A stretch of DNA of 64,000 nucleotides from Protonemura montana. Taxonomy: Eukaryota; Arthropoda; Insecta; Plecoptera; Nemouridae. Position 1 is the first letter of the stretch. Each line of letters starts with the position of its first letter. The position numbers and the translations under genes are program-made. Location: positions 12,376,001 through 12,440,000 of the forward strand of contig OX387608.1 of the NCBI GenBank assembly GCA_947568835.1, in the 5' to 3' direction. Positions 48,561 to 63,698 of the stretch are shown here, piece by piece. The notes beneath the pieces were generated by a model, which had not been told where the DNA came from, did no database searches, and was given only the letters and a program-made list of their open reading frames with translations.

Positions 48561-51500
48561 TCGGGCAAAATTTCTCTAGAGACAGGATTTTCTAACTTGG
48601 GACCGATATAAGTAATGTATGAAGGACAAGATTTTAGATATGGGTAACTATGATTACAATTGACTTTGAAATTGGAATTGGAACACATTTTCTGGCACAA
48701 GTTTGGTTAAAATTTGTCTGTTTCCTTTCGTTGGAATTTTATATTTACAGCTTCTAGATCCCCATTAACCCAAAGTAGCTCCAAGAGTGCGTTTCTGTCA
48801 TTTTTTTCCCGATGTATGGGGCGAAATGAGGTGAGATGAAAAGTCTTAATTTGTTCCATTATGGTCGTTTGAAAAATTGGCTATCTCATCTCAAATCATC
48901 TTAATTTACTAGAAAAAGTTAAAGGATCACAATCCTGTCGGCGAAATTTGGTATTCTTTTGAAATATTTCGCTCTAGTGTTACTCCCAAAAGATTTCGGA
49001 ATTCCAATATATATTTTTAGTTTGAAAGTGTAGCATACCAATGAATCAGCGCCTTCATACATAAAAATTCATTTTTTAACAACGTTTAAGTATATTTTTA
49101 AGAAATATTTACGAAAAATGTATTCTTTCTGTTGTATACAGCTTGATTGATTTGATTTAAACATATTTGAGCGACTTTCTCTTGATAGCACCTAAGCACC
49201 AAGATATATATTTTATTTTCATGATTTTCCAAAAATTTATAAGCAAGAACTTTGGTAATTAGTTGAAATAACTGATTCTTAAACGTTTCTTCAGCACCAC
49301 AGGGAACTGTATGGACTGATCACGAAACCGAATGCTTTATTTACTTCTCAGAGGAGAAAACTTCTTCATAATTTCAAGGAATGCATGCCAATTCATCGAC
49401 CTTTCTAAACATTATCAATACCCAAGAGGCAAGATATATAGAACGAATAAAATTATCCACATCAATCAAAGATCTCAATCAATGTGCACATCATTTAAAC
49501 ACAGAGACAACAAACGATTCACTCTTTCCGCGGTTTCGTTCCCCATCAAAACAACCGTTGGTCGATTACCAGGAAAAGAAAAAAACCGAACCAGATTTCA
49601 CTCTCAATGTTTTCCGTCGATCGCTTCTTGTGAATCATGCGTATAACGTGCGTAGACAAAAATTCGTGATTTCATGGAACTTTCTTTTGAAAAAAAAAAA
49701 AACTGTCGAAAGATCTAAGATAGCTGTAAAGTGCGGTTACCCAACGTTGTCGTCGTGAGATGCTTTTTAATTGTGTCCCTAGAGGTTTTAATTGTAGAAG
49801 TCTTTAGACGGTAGGTTCCTGGTCGCGTACTGTGACTTACTGGATGTACTTGGACAGTTAACACATCTTACTGGATCCATTCCGTTAACAATGCCCTTTA
49901 CTGGGCGTTCCGAAACCTACTGTTATAGAAATAAAGGTGTACTGGAAGTTAATGAAGCTATTTTATTCACTAAATTTAATGTAAGCCTACTAGTTTAACC
50001 TTCGGGGATAAATATGATCAGCCAATGACAGTATTTCCAGATTTTCAGAGGCTTTTACCATAGTGAGAACAAATTTACCCCAGAGATTCAAGAAACATTG
50101 GTATAGATGGAGTGAGGCAAAGATAGGAGATACTCCATTTTCAAATGCCTCTGGATATTAACTTACTAAACCAATGGAAATCTGTAATCAAGAGGCACCA
50201 AAGCTCGTTTAAAATTTCACTACAATTTCATTACAATTTCAATACAATTTGACTACAAGCGTTGGTCCTAGTATACTCATTTTTTTCTAATATTATGAAC
50301 TTTGCCAATCGCAATCATTTACAATTCAAACAATATTTTACATGCTTGTGCTCCACTTTTTAAAAAATGCTCCGTTTTATCTTCACCACGCTTGCGTATT
50401 TTTACTCTACTATGTGACTTTATTTGATTTTATTTAAGACAAAATTATCAAAAGACGATTGCTAATTTAGAAGTGCATGAACTTATTACAGGAACCTGCT
50501 TTAAAATTCATAGCGAGAGGCATTACAGCTTAAAAGCTCCAAAAATGCCTTTTATATTCTGGATTTCTAGAATAAGTTACCCGATAGAATTAAGAACTAA
50601 ATAGGTAAACAATTTTAAGCGTATGTATGATTATATTAAATATATCTACAAGCTTTATATCTGCTTCATTGTACAATGAAATATCATTATTTAATTATCT
50701 AGAAACATTTTCCAGTCGAGCAATTAAGAGACACGTTTTAATTGCAAATAGACACCATAGATACAAGAAAATAAGTTTAAGTTGAATAGTATCCAGATAT
50801 AGACAGATACAATAAACTCTAATTGCATTTGCATCCATACAAAATCTCATATTTTATACATCATTTTTAATTTATACTTCCTATATTTGCAAATTTTACA
50901 TTTCAGGCACCGAATTTTGTCCATTCCTTTTTTTTCAACCAGCTTTCTTTCTCTTGTATTCCTCTCCATTTCCTCCTCTTTCTTCCGCACCCTCTTGTAC
51001 TTTTTGTATCCATCTTTCCCTTGGTATTCTCTCTTATTCCATGCTTAACATTTTCCGAGGCAAGATATCTTCTTTCATTCTCATAATTTTCCTCCATTCT
51101 CATAAAAATCGCAATATACTCCAATATTTAGAAACTACTGCATAGCAGCTTGCTCGTGAACGGTAACGTATGTCGAAAATCCAAATAATTAGCCAACCTA
51201 GTCGGTTCACTCGTTTAGCTAAATTGCTATTTATTATCGCCTCGACTATTAAATCGTTATGAAGATATCCAACCGGAAGCGTGGGTTCAACGTGGTCAGT
51301 CCGGTTACTTATGAGGCAAGGTGCACGGGACGGGCGTTGAAATCTCCGTGCTCGGCACGAAATGGCTTGGGTAGCGATGGATCTTGGTTCCGTTTCGTTC
51401 TCTCTTGCATTGTTGCTTGGTCTAGAAATATTCGTGAACTGTTTTTCCGTTTCCGAGGTTCATTCCGTTTATGTGCAGTCGAGCAGGATGACTTCGGAAT

Positions 51501-51654
51501 TCGAGATCTTTGGACAAATCGCCGCTCTATGACGCAAAGTGGTAAAAATGTGAACTTAAAAAAATGCTGACCGCTTGCAAGGTCATCCTTTCATCAAGGT
51601 GTTTGTCTTTAGCCTAAAAGTGTACTACACTACCATAGTGCTAATTTTTTAAAC
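48561..51654. other. Intergenic DNA between the diverging genes
   Basis: No exon supported. A GC-richer stretch at 51255-51560 carries an open frame starting MKISNRKRGF; it might hold a TTLL9 first exon or promoter, but no donor in the required phase 1 is convincing. Confidence 0.35.
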
Positions 51655-51985
51655 TTTCTTCACGAAAAATGCCCGCCAAAAGACTACTTTACCAACAAAA
51701 ATATGCTAGTAGGTGGAGTCACCGTCGTTAGGAGAGTTAAGAAATTTAATTTCGTGATTTATCAACGATTACTCGCATTTGAGACTGGTTTACGCTTAAT
51801 TAGTCGTTATTAATGCTAATTTCAACGATTGATGTACATGTGTCGATATTTTGAGGTTTAATTGTAGAGTTTTGTTAAAAAGGACGACCGCAAACGCCAT
51901 CGGGTGGCACATACCGTTACCATTTGTTGCCAGATCGTTTGCTCCCTAGAAAGTTTAACACTGACGCTGGCTACCTGACTGGTAT
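51655..51985 (+). repeat. Dispersed family A, copy 6
   Basis: The fullest copy: ATGCCCGCCAAAAGACTACT, GGTGGAGTCACCGTCGTTAG, GAGACTGGTTTACGCTTAAT, GATGTACATGTGTCGATATT, GACCGCAAACGCCATCGGGT and AGAAAGTTTAACACTGACGC. Confidence 0.65.
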
Positions 51986-52184
51986 AAACACATAAAGTGT
52001 TATTATTTTCAATATTCAATACGTTGATTGACACGTTGTGTGCGTTGTGAGTAATTTCGTGAGTGTCACAAACTTCGTGAACAACGTTAACGTTTGTATT
52101 TCTTATCTAGGACGTGCTTTTATTGCAATTTTTCTAAAATAATAATTTTTGTCACCAATTTTAAAAACAAATGTTGTATAAAAG

Positions 52185-52270
52185 ATAAGAGATTCAATGT
52201 TAGATTCAACTTTTGGTAGCCATGAAAATGCTGAGATGGCCAAAAAGTTTGTTTTTATATCTGCTTTCTT
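52185..52270 (+). repeat. Family F, single unit
   Basis: GATTCAATGTTAGATTCAAC, TTTTGGTAGCCATGAAAATG, GCTGAGATGGCC match the units at 31375-31565. Confidence 0.45.
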
Positions 52271-53787
52271 CTGTAGTAACCATATACTGCCCTAGGATGA
52301 TTTAGGTTATTTTTGGCTGTTTTAAAAACTTTTTGAGCATCTTCAAAATCTGTATCAATTGGAAATATGTAAATACCAAGGGTCTACAAATAGACGCAAA
52401 TTAACTATTTTAGTTACTCAGTGGTGCACACAAGGCGATCACTCCAGTTTCCCGACAAATAAGAAATCCTCCGGTTCCTTCGAGACACCAAATGCTAAGC
52501 CACTGCCGATCCGAACTTGATAAGGTTTCTTGAGAATTTAAATGTGTATCAAAAACTTAATTAGATTGGAGTTCATTGGTGCCGTTTCCTTATTTCAAAT
52601 GAAGCTAATTAGACCCGCGTTCGTCTTAGTTTTAACGACTCTTTGGACCAATTTATGTTATTAATTTGAAGGTTTTTTAAACTTGATAAAGTTGAACGAA
52701 TCTCGAAGTACAAGAAACAAATATCATCACCATCTTAACTTCTAGCACAGTATTTACCAAGCAAAAAAATGGTTTTGGGCCAAATTAAGGAATCCCGGAG
52801 GTCAGGATTCTGCACATCATTACACTTCATTATTGGTGGACAGTAAAATTACACCGTTAACCTGGATTTCTCCGTGTTTTTCAACAATCGATGCACAACA
52901 GTTAAATTTATTCACACATCAAAGGTCTATCACGTAAAGATTTATTTGTGTGCCAATTTTCACGTTCGAGTGCTCGATCATTTAAGATGTTAACTTTGAA
53001 CTTAAAGGTACACCGTGTCATTTATAGAGGAAGAATTAGTTTAAATCTTAAATCGAGGGAAATCGCCAGTTTGACATAGAAATCTTTAAACGTTCTTCTT
53101 TAAATAGGTATAAGCAGATCCCACATTTATCATCTCTATGTAAGGAAAGTAGTTGTTGGCGATATCCAGTTCACTTACATTTAATTAAAAAAAATATATA
53201 TAAAAAAAAAAAATAGGCGGCTGAGCCTCTTTTGTTGTTAAACATTTAACTGTCCAATTACTTTTGATTGAACTGTCAAACTGACTACATTAAAACCTAA
53301 TTAGCTTCGCCGGGAATTCATGAATGGCACATATTTTATTTAGATCCTCACTCACACCGACCACCTACCAGAGAGCGAAAATGTAATTGCAGGCAAAATG
53401 GTATTCATACTCTTTGTGCCAACGTTTGAGATTTCGGACAAGATAAATGATCACAAAGCCAAGATCTTTAGGTTGTTAGGTTTAACCATTGTTAAAAACC
53501 TGTCAGCTGATCTCGATGGTCCAGAAAATGTTTACTCACAAGCTATTATGGGCTATGGGAAATTAGAGCGTCTTTAAAGACATAAGCAACGCCGAAACGG
53601 AAGTTGTGAAGAGAATCCTTGTCTTGTAATAGGATATGTAACAATAACACAATGAATGCTGCCTAGTAGCTTAGTAAGAGGTTATGACAAGCAAAACAGT
53701 TTTTTAGGTTTGTTTTGGATTCATACTTCTTGGTTGATATTATTTTAATCCAGTTTTAAGAAAATTCTTGCAAGTGTGTGACAGTTG
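52271..53787. other. Unannotated intergenic or 5' intronic DNA
   Basis: Nothing recognised except short A/T runs such as 53188-53215. Confidence 0.4.
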
Positions 53788-53980
53788 ATTTAAATTGCAA
53801 ACGCTTGTAATGCGCGAGGTATTTTATTGTTACGAGCACTATATGACCGTCTCAAAAATTGATGCCCAAACGGGGACAAAAGCCAGTGTCCAAGTAGCTC
53901 AATGGGTTAGAGCAGCACGCACGATCGATGGAGATCGGGGTTCGTGTCCCCGTTCGGGCATCAATTTTTGAGAGGGTAAA
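53788..53980 (+). mobile_element. Foldback family G, copy with tRNA-like core
   Basis: Same arms (GTCTCAAAAATTGATGCCCA on the left; GGGCATCAATTTTTGAGA on the right) but with about 80 bases between them at 53883-53962. The insert has a tRNA-type A box (TAGCTCAATGGGTTAGAGCA) and B box (GGGGTTCGTGTCCCC, a perfect 5-bp T stem when the next base is included). The 3' acceptor strand TTCGGGC pairs with the foldback arm rather than with a tRNA 5' end. Confidence 0.78.
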
Positions 53981-54154
53981 TGGTGTTCTTTATAAGAAAA
54001 CCACCATAAGCTTTGAAAAGCACAAGATTTTGTTTTTTTATTAGAAACACTCCGACCCTCTAAAATATTTTAACCCAATCTGAGAATCCAGTAGATTTAC
54101 ACATTTTTCAACGAATAAGTTCTCTGTCTCCTGCGAGCATTTTCAGTTTAGTAA

Positions 54155-54470
54155 GAATTGGCAAGTTTTTACTCCGGGCCAACTGTCATTTAAGAGAAGC
54201 ACTACAAATAACCTCCACTGATTTCCGCCATTTTACTTGCTCTAGAACCTTTGTCGTGCCAAGAAGTGTTGTTTTTCGAACTATTATACGCATTTATCTA
54301 CAAATTAAAACAATTCTGTAAATTATTTTGCGTATTTAATAAATATTTTGGAGTCCTGCGACTGAAATCACTTCTGAAATATCGCTATTGAGTTGGTAAC
54401 AATGCTGGGAGGCAGATCTTTAGCTATTACCTCTTATTTCACGGGCTTGACTCTAAGAGTCATATTATAG
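54155..54470 (+). repeat. Dispersed family C, copy 4
   Basis: GCCAACTGTCATTTAAGAG, TTTCCGCCATTTTACTTGCT, GAGTTGGTAACAATGC, TTTCACGGGCTTGACTC. It lacks the GCGCCACCGG terminus. Confidence 0.6.
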
Positions 54471-55039
54471 ACCAAGATTAACTAAACCAGGAAATGCAAT
54501 TGGTCATCGCTATGCATGGACGTTTCCTTGAAGAGAAATGAAATGGTCACCAACAATTCACATCCATATTTCATTCAACTCGTCATCATCACTGGTCCCT
54601 TAAGATTATGAACGGTGTCCAAATATACCATTAACCTATAAATTACATAATCACAATCGCCGAACGTGCAAAAAAAAAATCTAATTGCTATTATCCCAGC
54701 TTTGTCACTCGGCTGCTTTTAAAAAAATGTTTTGAACGGACCTCCACGCATTTTAACCTAGTTCTTCAAGTGTACGACGTTGAATAACACATAACCGCTG
54801 CATTTTATAATCGTTTAGCATAAAATAAGTAGACTTTGGTTGTAAGAACGTTATAACACGAAAATGCGTTTGGTCTCGTTTCGAACGGGACCAGAAGTGT
54901 CGGCAGTAAATCCACTTTCACGGGCGAGCGAGATGAGACGATAACAAGATCAGCTGGGAAGTTATTTTATACGCTAAGAGCAAGAGACTATCTTGCTGCA
55001 AAATGCTATGTAGATTGTAGTTTCTACGGAGATTTTAAT

Positions 55040-55492
55040 CTTAGATTGATTGATGATTGATTAGTGGTGTTTAACGACGCACTGTTTTGACACAGACCCT
55101 GTGGCACTGGACTAATGGCGTCGGTGAATGAGTGGATGATGATGAGGATGGTGATGAACCTAATCTAGCTTAGAAGGGAGGAGAGAAAACCCGGTGCCGA
55201 CACGTAGCCTACTCCTGTCGAAGAGCACCAAGGGGACCACCGGCTTAGCGTCCCTTTCGAAGGACGGTACAACGCGAATAGCAGGATTCCTCCTCAAATC
55301 CATGCTGTTTAGAGGTTGATAAGCAAGACGAATGAAGTTGCTGTACTAACTTTCATCCCTCCAACCTCTCTCCCGAACAGAACTGGTCTTGTATATGATG
55401 TCACTCATCCAATACCCGACTCAGCGTTGTGTTGCTCAACTTTGGTAATCTCACGAGCACCGGTGTTTCAAACACGTCCAACCATTCGGTCT
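55040..55492 (-). mobile_element. 5S-derived SINE, copy 9 (minus strand)
   Basis: Read on minus: the 5S head with GATTACCAAAGTTGAGCAAC and the region around GGATGAGTGACATC, full body, and tail GTGCGTCGTTAAACACCACT followed by AATCAATCATCAATCAATC. Full length, intergenic. Confidence 0.87.
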
Positions 55493-57214
55493 CAATCTTT
55501 AAGCTACCGGGGCCAGAGATCTTACGTTGAGCAACAAGACGATTGCTAATTTACTAACGAAGATTAATATAATTATTTCTGAACATTGTTTTGATTTTCA
55601 ATGCGACTCTTTGAAAATGAGATGATGATGATAACAATGGACGATGGAGAAAGCTGGTCAACCTGAAAGGATGGGCTGTACATATAGCCAGACAATGTCT
55701 TAGACAATACGACATCTTTTATAGATCTTAGACTGTCATGAATAGAATTTCAAAAGTACACTAGATATACACGCCCAAAATTTTAATCGTTGACGACATT
55801 TCATTTCAGACCTAGTTTTTTTTTTGTTTCTTTTTATAGCATAATAACGTATGGATGGGGGGGGGGGGAGGGGGGGTAATGCAATGGGAATGCGAGTAAA
55901 TGCAACCAGTTATTTCTTCAGCTGCTGTCCTTTAAGAAAATTAATGTTCTTGCTATGTGATTTTGAGGTGTACTCTTCACATAACCGTTCTTATTCGGAG
56001 TTGATCTTAAGATAAGATTGTATTATTAATCTAAGGCAATGGAAACTGTGTGTGACTTTGCGTATCAACTACCACAGTGGCATTTTAATTGAGCAGGGGT
56101 GGCCACGCATGAGGTCAGTGAGAGTTTCAGTCATGAAGTGAATGAATAGTTTGAGGAATTGTGTGATGGTGTTTGTGGAGTACAGGAAGTTCTAATATTA
56201 TTTAATTTTATGTAATTTGAAGTACCTATCAATAACATCTGGAGAGACTAATAAATAAAATGAAATGAAAAATACCATTGAAAAAAATCAATAAAATTTG
56301 AAATATCTTTTAAACAAATAATACAAGTAACTTACGGCCCAGTGTCAGTATGGGTCATATGCTACAATGGGGTATATATGAGCTGGTTACGCCTTTTTAT
56401 TTAAGATATTTGTTTAATTTGATTCGTTTTAATTTTAATCAAAACAGCAGAGGTGGTTTGGGGCCCAACCTAATTTTTTATTAGATTTTATTTAAAGGTT
56501 AAATTTTTTAGCAAATCTATATGTGTATGGGACTGAAGATAGCATCTTCACGGGCTACATTTTTAAAGAAATGGTCTATATTGTTAGATATTCGTGGAAA
56601 AGTTTCAATGAAAAGAAGAAGATTTTGATTTTGATTGAGGCCGCACTGGGCGCTAGCAAGATCTACGTTTAGCAAACCGTTGTAAACGATGCTCGGTTCG
56701 GTCCTTGTTTGTCACGCGATAGTTGTGTACGAAATATGTGATTGTTTTGCAATAAATCATTTATTTTGTTGACGATAGACAAATGAAACAAATAAACTCA
56801 CTTGGCAATCAGAAATTCCACTGAAGTCACGGATTCTCAACGTATCTAGAATTTGTCCTTCACCTTACACCTATTAAAAGTTATTAATTGAACTATTATA
56901 AAACGTCTGGGCAAGGAAAACACACGCAAATATCAGATAATAATGAGCGAATTTCATGAAGAAAAATGCATTATACTCAATATCTCAATTGTTTCTTTTC
57001 AGTTTTATGACGTTATTACGTATTATTCAGATAATTGTAGGGTGCTATAAATTAATTAAAAGTGGTTGAAATCCTCATTATTATTAGTAATTCCATTCCA
57101 AAATTATGAAATCACTTAAAATTAATTTCGGTTAGGAGAGTTAAAATATTGGGTAATTATACTGAATTTACAGGTTTATATTCACAGAACCTGCGATAAT
57201 GTTGATGCTGAAAA
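55493..57214. other. Unannotated stretch upstream of TTLL9 exon a
   Basis: A poly-G patch at 55857-55877 (G14 A G7) and AT-rich DNA; the expected upstream TTLL9 exon (ending in phase 1) was not found here. Confidence 0.4.
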
Positions 57215-57515
57215 AAATTAAACGGCAACACGTAGTAACGGTTGGTGCCACCCGATGGCGCGACCTTTGTGACAAATATATTCAATTAAATAATTGCAGT
57301 TCAAAATATCGATACATCTAAACATATCGTTGAGGTTAGCATTAACGAACATTAATTGAGCGTAAACCAGTCTCAAATGCAAGTAATCTGCGAGAAATAT
57401 CGAAATATAATTTCTTAACATTCGAAATGACGGTGACTCCACCTTCTATCATCCTCCATTTGTGTCGGTAAAGTAGTAATCGGTCGGAAATGTACGCGAA
57501 GAAAATTTAACACCT
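57215..57515 (-). repeat. Dispersed family A, copy 7 (inverted, next to a TTLL9 exon)
   Basis: On the plus strand it reads as the inverse: CAACACGTAGTAACGGTTGG, CACCCGATGGCGCGACC, CGTAAACCAGTCTCAAATGC and ACGGTGACTCCACC. It ends about 50 bp before the acceptor of the first visible TTLL9-like exon. Confidence 0.65.
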
Positions 57516-57565
57516 TTGCTGAGACTCTGACCAACTCTATAAAGTCAATGCCGAATTTTTTCCAG

Positions 57566-60795
<3,230 letters not shown>

Positions 60796-61124
60796 GTGAG
60801 TGCCCTCTTTGTGCTATTATTACTCATTATTATTGCAGTACCGAGTAATTCCATGCCGGCGCCGAGGTAGAGCGCCAGCTTTCGGTATAAGAGTGGCAAT
60901 CCTCTGAGCATTGGACGCCATTTTGTTGGAACCAATACCAACGTCTGCAGCAATATTAACACATATAGAGGGTGATATTTGAAAGGTATGACTTACCACT
61001 GTGAATTTACTGGCAATTCGCATTACCTTATGTGTTGGGTCATCTAGAATATTGCATCTGATTGTGATGGTATACCATAAGCTTTTATATATCAGTGATT
61101 ATGATTGAAGCAGTTTAAAATGGC

Positions 61125-61345
61125 AGTCGGCTCGTTTGCACAGCAGAAACTTTAACATCAATCCACAGATTGATCAATCCTTACCCTCTACCTTTATTTA
61201 AAAACTAACCTAACCTAACCTAACGACCTAACCTAACCTAACCTAACCTAACCTAACGTAACGTAACCTAACCTAATCTATAAACTATGACAACGATAGA
61301 ATTCAAAATGACAGCTGGCTCGTTTGTTCAGCGGAAAGTTTAACA
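61125..61345 (+). repeat. Two family A right-end fragments around a CCTAA block
   Basis: GGCTCGTTTGCACAGCAGAA with ACTTTAACAT (about 61130) and GGCTCGTTTGTTCAGCGGAA with AGTTTAACAT (about 61317) are both the right end of family A. A telomere-like CCTAA block lies between them. Confidence 0.45.
61205..61276. repeat. Interstitial CCTAA (telomere-type) block
   Basis: About 12 CCTAA units with two slips (GACCTAA, CGTAACGTAA). CCTAA/TTAGG is the ancestral arthropod telomere repeat. Confidence 0.9.
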
Positions 61346-61439
61346 TTCCACAGTCGAGATCCAAGTGCGAAATTTTACTATAAGGACTCGTGCGTTACGT
61401 TTTTTTAAACAGTAAATTTTAACTTTGCCGTGTTTATAA

Positions 61440-61835
61440 ATGTATAGCACAATAATATATCTCATTGACAATTGTAGCATTATAAAAACCATTGCCGATG
61501 TGCACGACCATTATCTTAGAAATAAGAAGGACATCAGGCAAAACAGGCATAGAATAGATAAATGGTGTAGAGGACCAACAGAAATGGGCGCCAAATTATT
61601 TAACAGACAACCAGGAACGATCGAATGTAAAGATAAAGATGGGTTTTCAAAATACACTAAAAGAATATTTATTAAAAACTTTTTTTTTCCGGTTGACGCC
61701 TTTTTAGAACATAAAGAGTAAATCAGGCCATGCAAATATAAATTTTATGTAGCTTACGTATTTTAGTATCTGACTTTCCAAATGTTATATTGTGTAACCA
61801 ATTGGGAAATAAAATAAAATACAATACAATACAAT
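61440..61835 (+). mobile_element. LINE ORF2 3' end relic, second family
   Basis: Frame ending MGAKLFNRQPGTIECKDKDG, FSKYTKRIFIKN, VDAFLEHKE and stop at 61721 has the same GAKLFN.LP-type terminus. The 3' end has AATAAAATAAAATACAATAC repeats, a different tail from the TTA-tailed relics. Confidence 0.68.
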
Positions 61836-61879
61836 TAACTCTTACCTATACCTCTAAGCTAAACGGTACTACAACAATA

Positions 61880-62690
61880 ATAATAATAATATAATAATAT
61901 TGTCTTTATTCCGTTAACAAATTGTACATTGTAATCGAATGCGTCATAAAATTAGAAAATTAAAAAATATTTACACTAAAACATTTAAAATGTTTACAAA
62001 GGCGAGCGTCTAGGATAACATAAAATCTTTAATTGTGTATGGGCAGATGGACATTAGATGTTTTTTGAGAATGGTCTTGAATCCCTGTCTGTGTCGTTAT
62101 GACTTAATGTTTTCTGGCAGATTGTTGAAAATAATTTTACTTTGGTATGCTGGATTTTTCTTGTATAAAACCATAGATGGTGGTTTATGTGGAAATTATC
62201 TTTTGTTCTGGTGTTGTGTTTATGTATTTGGCTATTTGTGAGATGGGCAATTATGGTTTTTATGGCGTAAATAATCAAATGGTATATATAAAGGGCAGAG
62301 ATGGTTAAGATCTGTAGTTCCTGGAAAATTGGCTTGCACGATGTTTCTTGCTCCAACCATTGCTCGTAGCTCTTCTGCAGAGTAAGGAGTCTATTGGCCT
62401 CAGATGATCCACCCCAGAATATTATACCATAGGATATTCTAGATTGGAAAAAGCCATAATAGCTTAGAATCAGGGACTCTTTGCTGATTTTCTTTTTTAG
62501 ATTTCGCATAAGATATGGCGCTGCTAATAGCTTCTCAGTGCATTGATGTGCGATTCCCAGTTTAGTGTGTTACTGATGGTGATGACGAGAAATTTGGTTT
62601 CAAATATACTCTTGCCTCGCAGTCTAATCGCAGGCTTTGGTGTTGTAGACGTTGAAAGAAGTCTGCAAATGTACTCACAGTTGGGCAACT
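61880..62690 (-). mobile_element. LINE ORF2 fragment, minus strand, about 800 bp
   Basis: On minus: FETKFLVITISNTLNWESHI, KKISKESLILSYYGFFQSRI, SYGIIFWGGSSEANRLLTLQ, CKPIFQELQILTISALYIYH. These are the post-RT 'LG..ID..L.W..HI' and 'Y..L.S...YGI..WG' blocks of many LINEs. Frameshifts split it. The 3' end has TAATAATAATAAT repeats near 61878. The four relics in this window mark an active past for at least two LINE families. Confidence 0.78.
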
Positions 62691-62699
62691 AAGAAAATA

Positions 62700-63200
62700 C
62701 CCACATAACCCCTCCTGATAAGCTCGGTGTAAATGTTAGCTTGCTAAGAAGATGGCGTCCACGCTTAGAGATGACCGCTCCGTGCCCACTGCTGGCTCGC
62801 TACCCCGCGTTATCGGGGCACAAAGCGCTCGGATCTAAGTCCGTTGATTCGTAATTTGATTTAACGATGCAGTAAGCCATTACATGCGTTTACCATCGGC
62901 TCTAATTTCTGCATCACGACGAGACCTCACGGCACGTTCTGGCTTTGCATGAGCATTTTTTTTTCTGGGTAGAAAACGTTCTTTTTGTTATATTTTGTGT
63001 TTTTTTTCTGAGAAGCTTAACTGCATGAGGTATTCTCTGGAAAGTCTAGTGCAGCATCTTTGTACTTTCAAGTTATCTCGAAAGTTATCAACAGTTTATT
63101 TATTTTTCTATTATACAAGAGACTCTGCCCCTGGACCCCTATGTTTCCGGAGTGGGGACTTACTCTCTACGAAAATTACTCCCAAGAGAAGTTTATTTAA
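62700..63200. other. TTLL9 intron, unannotated stretch
   Basis: After the LINE relic, a moderately GC-rich patch (62700-62950) without a supportable frame. No downstream TTLL9 exon (expected to start with an LRAWLYRDG-like segment) was seen. Confidence 0.4.
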
Positions 63201-63215
63201 AAATATCGTATCTAA

Positions 63216-63367
63216 TGATGGTTTTTAGACTCATTTCTACTTGATTTATCCTTAGCACTAGTTTTAAGAAAAACTATTTGAACTGGGGTTTGAATGCTAT
63301 ATAAAGGTCTACTAAATTTAGTAGCCCTTTACTTAGCATTCAAAACCCAATTCAAATAGTTTTTCTT
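63216..63367. mobile_element. Foldback family D, copy with 13-bp target duplication
   Basis: Begins TGATGGTTTTTAGACTCATT. Inverted halves AAAACTATTTGAACTGGGGT and ACCCAATTCAAATAGTTTTT surround AAATTTAGTAG. Flanked by ATATCGTATCTAA at 63203-63215 and 63368-63380. Confidence 0.82.
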
Positions 63368-63562
63368 ATATCGTATCTAAATTGATTTCGGTAGGTATAT
63401 CATCCTGTTTTCTTGAAAATAAATTCCCGAGCTCTTTCTTCAGTAACGTCGTATTTAATTTGTGTTTAGTACAATTGATAAGTGCCAGTATAGTATTTTG
63501 GTTAGGTGCTAAACTCATAAATATCTTATACTTATGTTTAATTGGATTTCGGGTTAGTTTAG

Positions 63563-63614
63563 TTTAGGTTAGGTTAGGTTAGGTTAGGTTAGGTTAGGTT
63601 AGGTTAGGTTAGGT
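63563..63614. repeat. Interstitial TTAGG (telomere-type) block
   Basis: Ten near-perfect TTAGG units, in opposite orientation to the block at 61205 and about 2.3 kb away. Confidence 0.93.
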
Positions 63615-63640
63615 AAAGAAACGCTAACTATGTAAAGACG

Positions 63641-63685
63641 TAGAGATTCTAGAGATTCTAGAGATTCTAGAGATTCTAGACATTC
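63641..63685. repeat. 10-bp tandem repeat (TAGAGATTCT)n
   Basis: Four to five units immediately after the TTAGG block and before foldback element G. Confidence 0.9.
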
Positions 63686-63698
63686 TCATCAAATAGAC

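Noticed and set aside
49381-49758. 125-residue plus-strand frame upstream of TTLL9
   Set aside because: Overlaps a second frame of similar length and ends in a poly-A derived poly-Lys; no homology recognised.
51259-51570. Frame starting MKISNRKRGF, considered as the missing TTLL9 first exon
   Set aside because: No convincing donor leaving one base, and no similarity to a TTLL9 N-terminus; left unassigned.
53883-53962. A tRNA gene on plus
   Set aside because: The 3' acceptor strand has no matching 5' strand in the core and pairs with the foldback arm instead; it belongs to family G.
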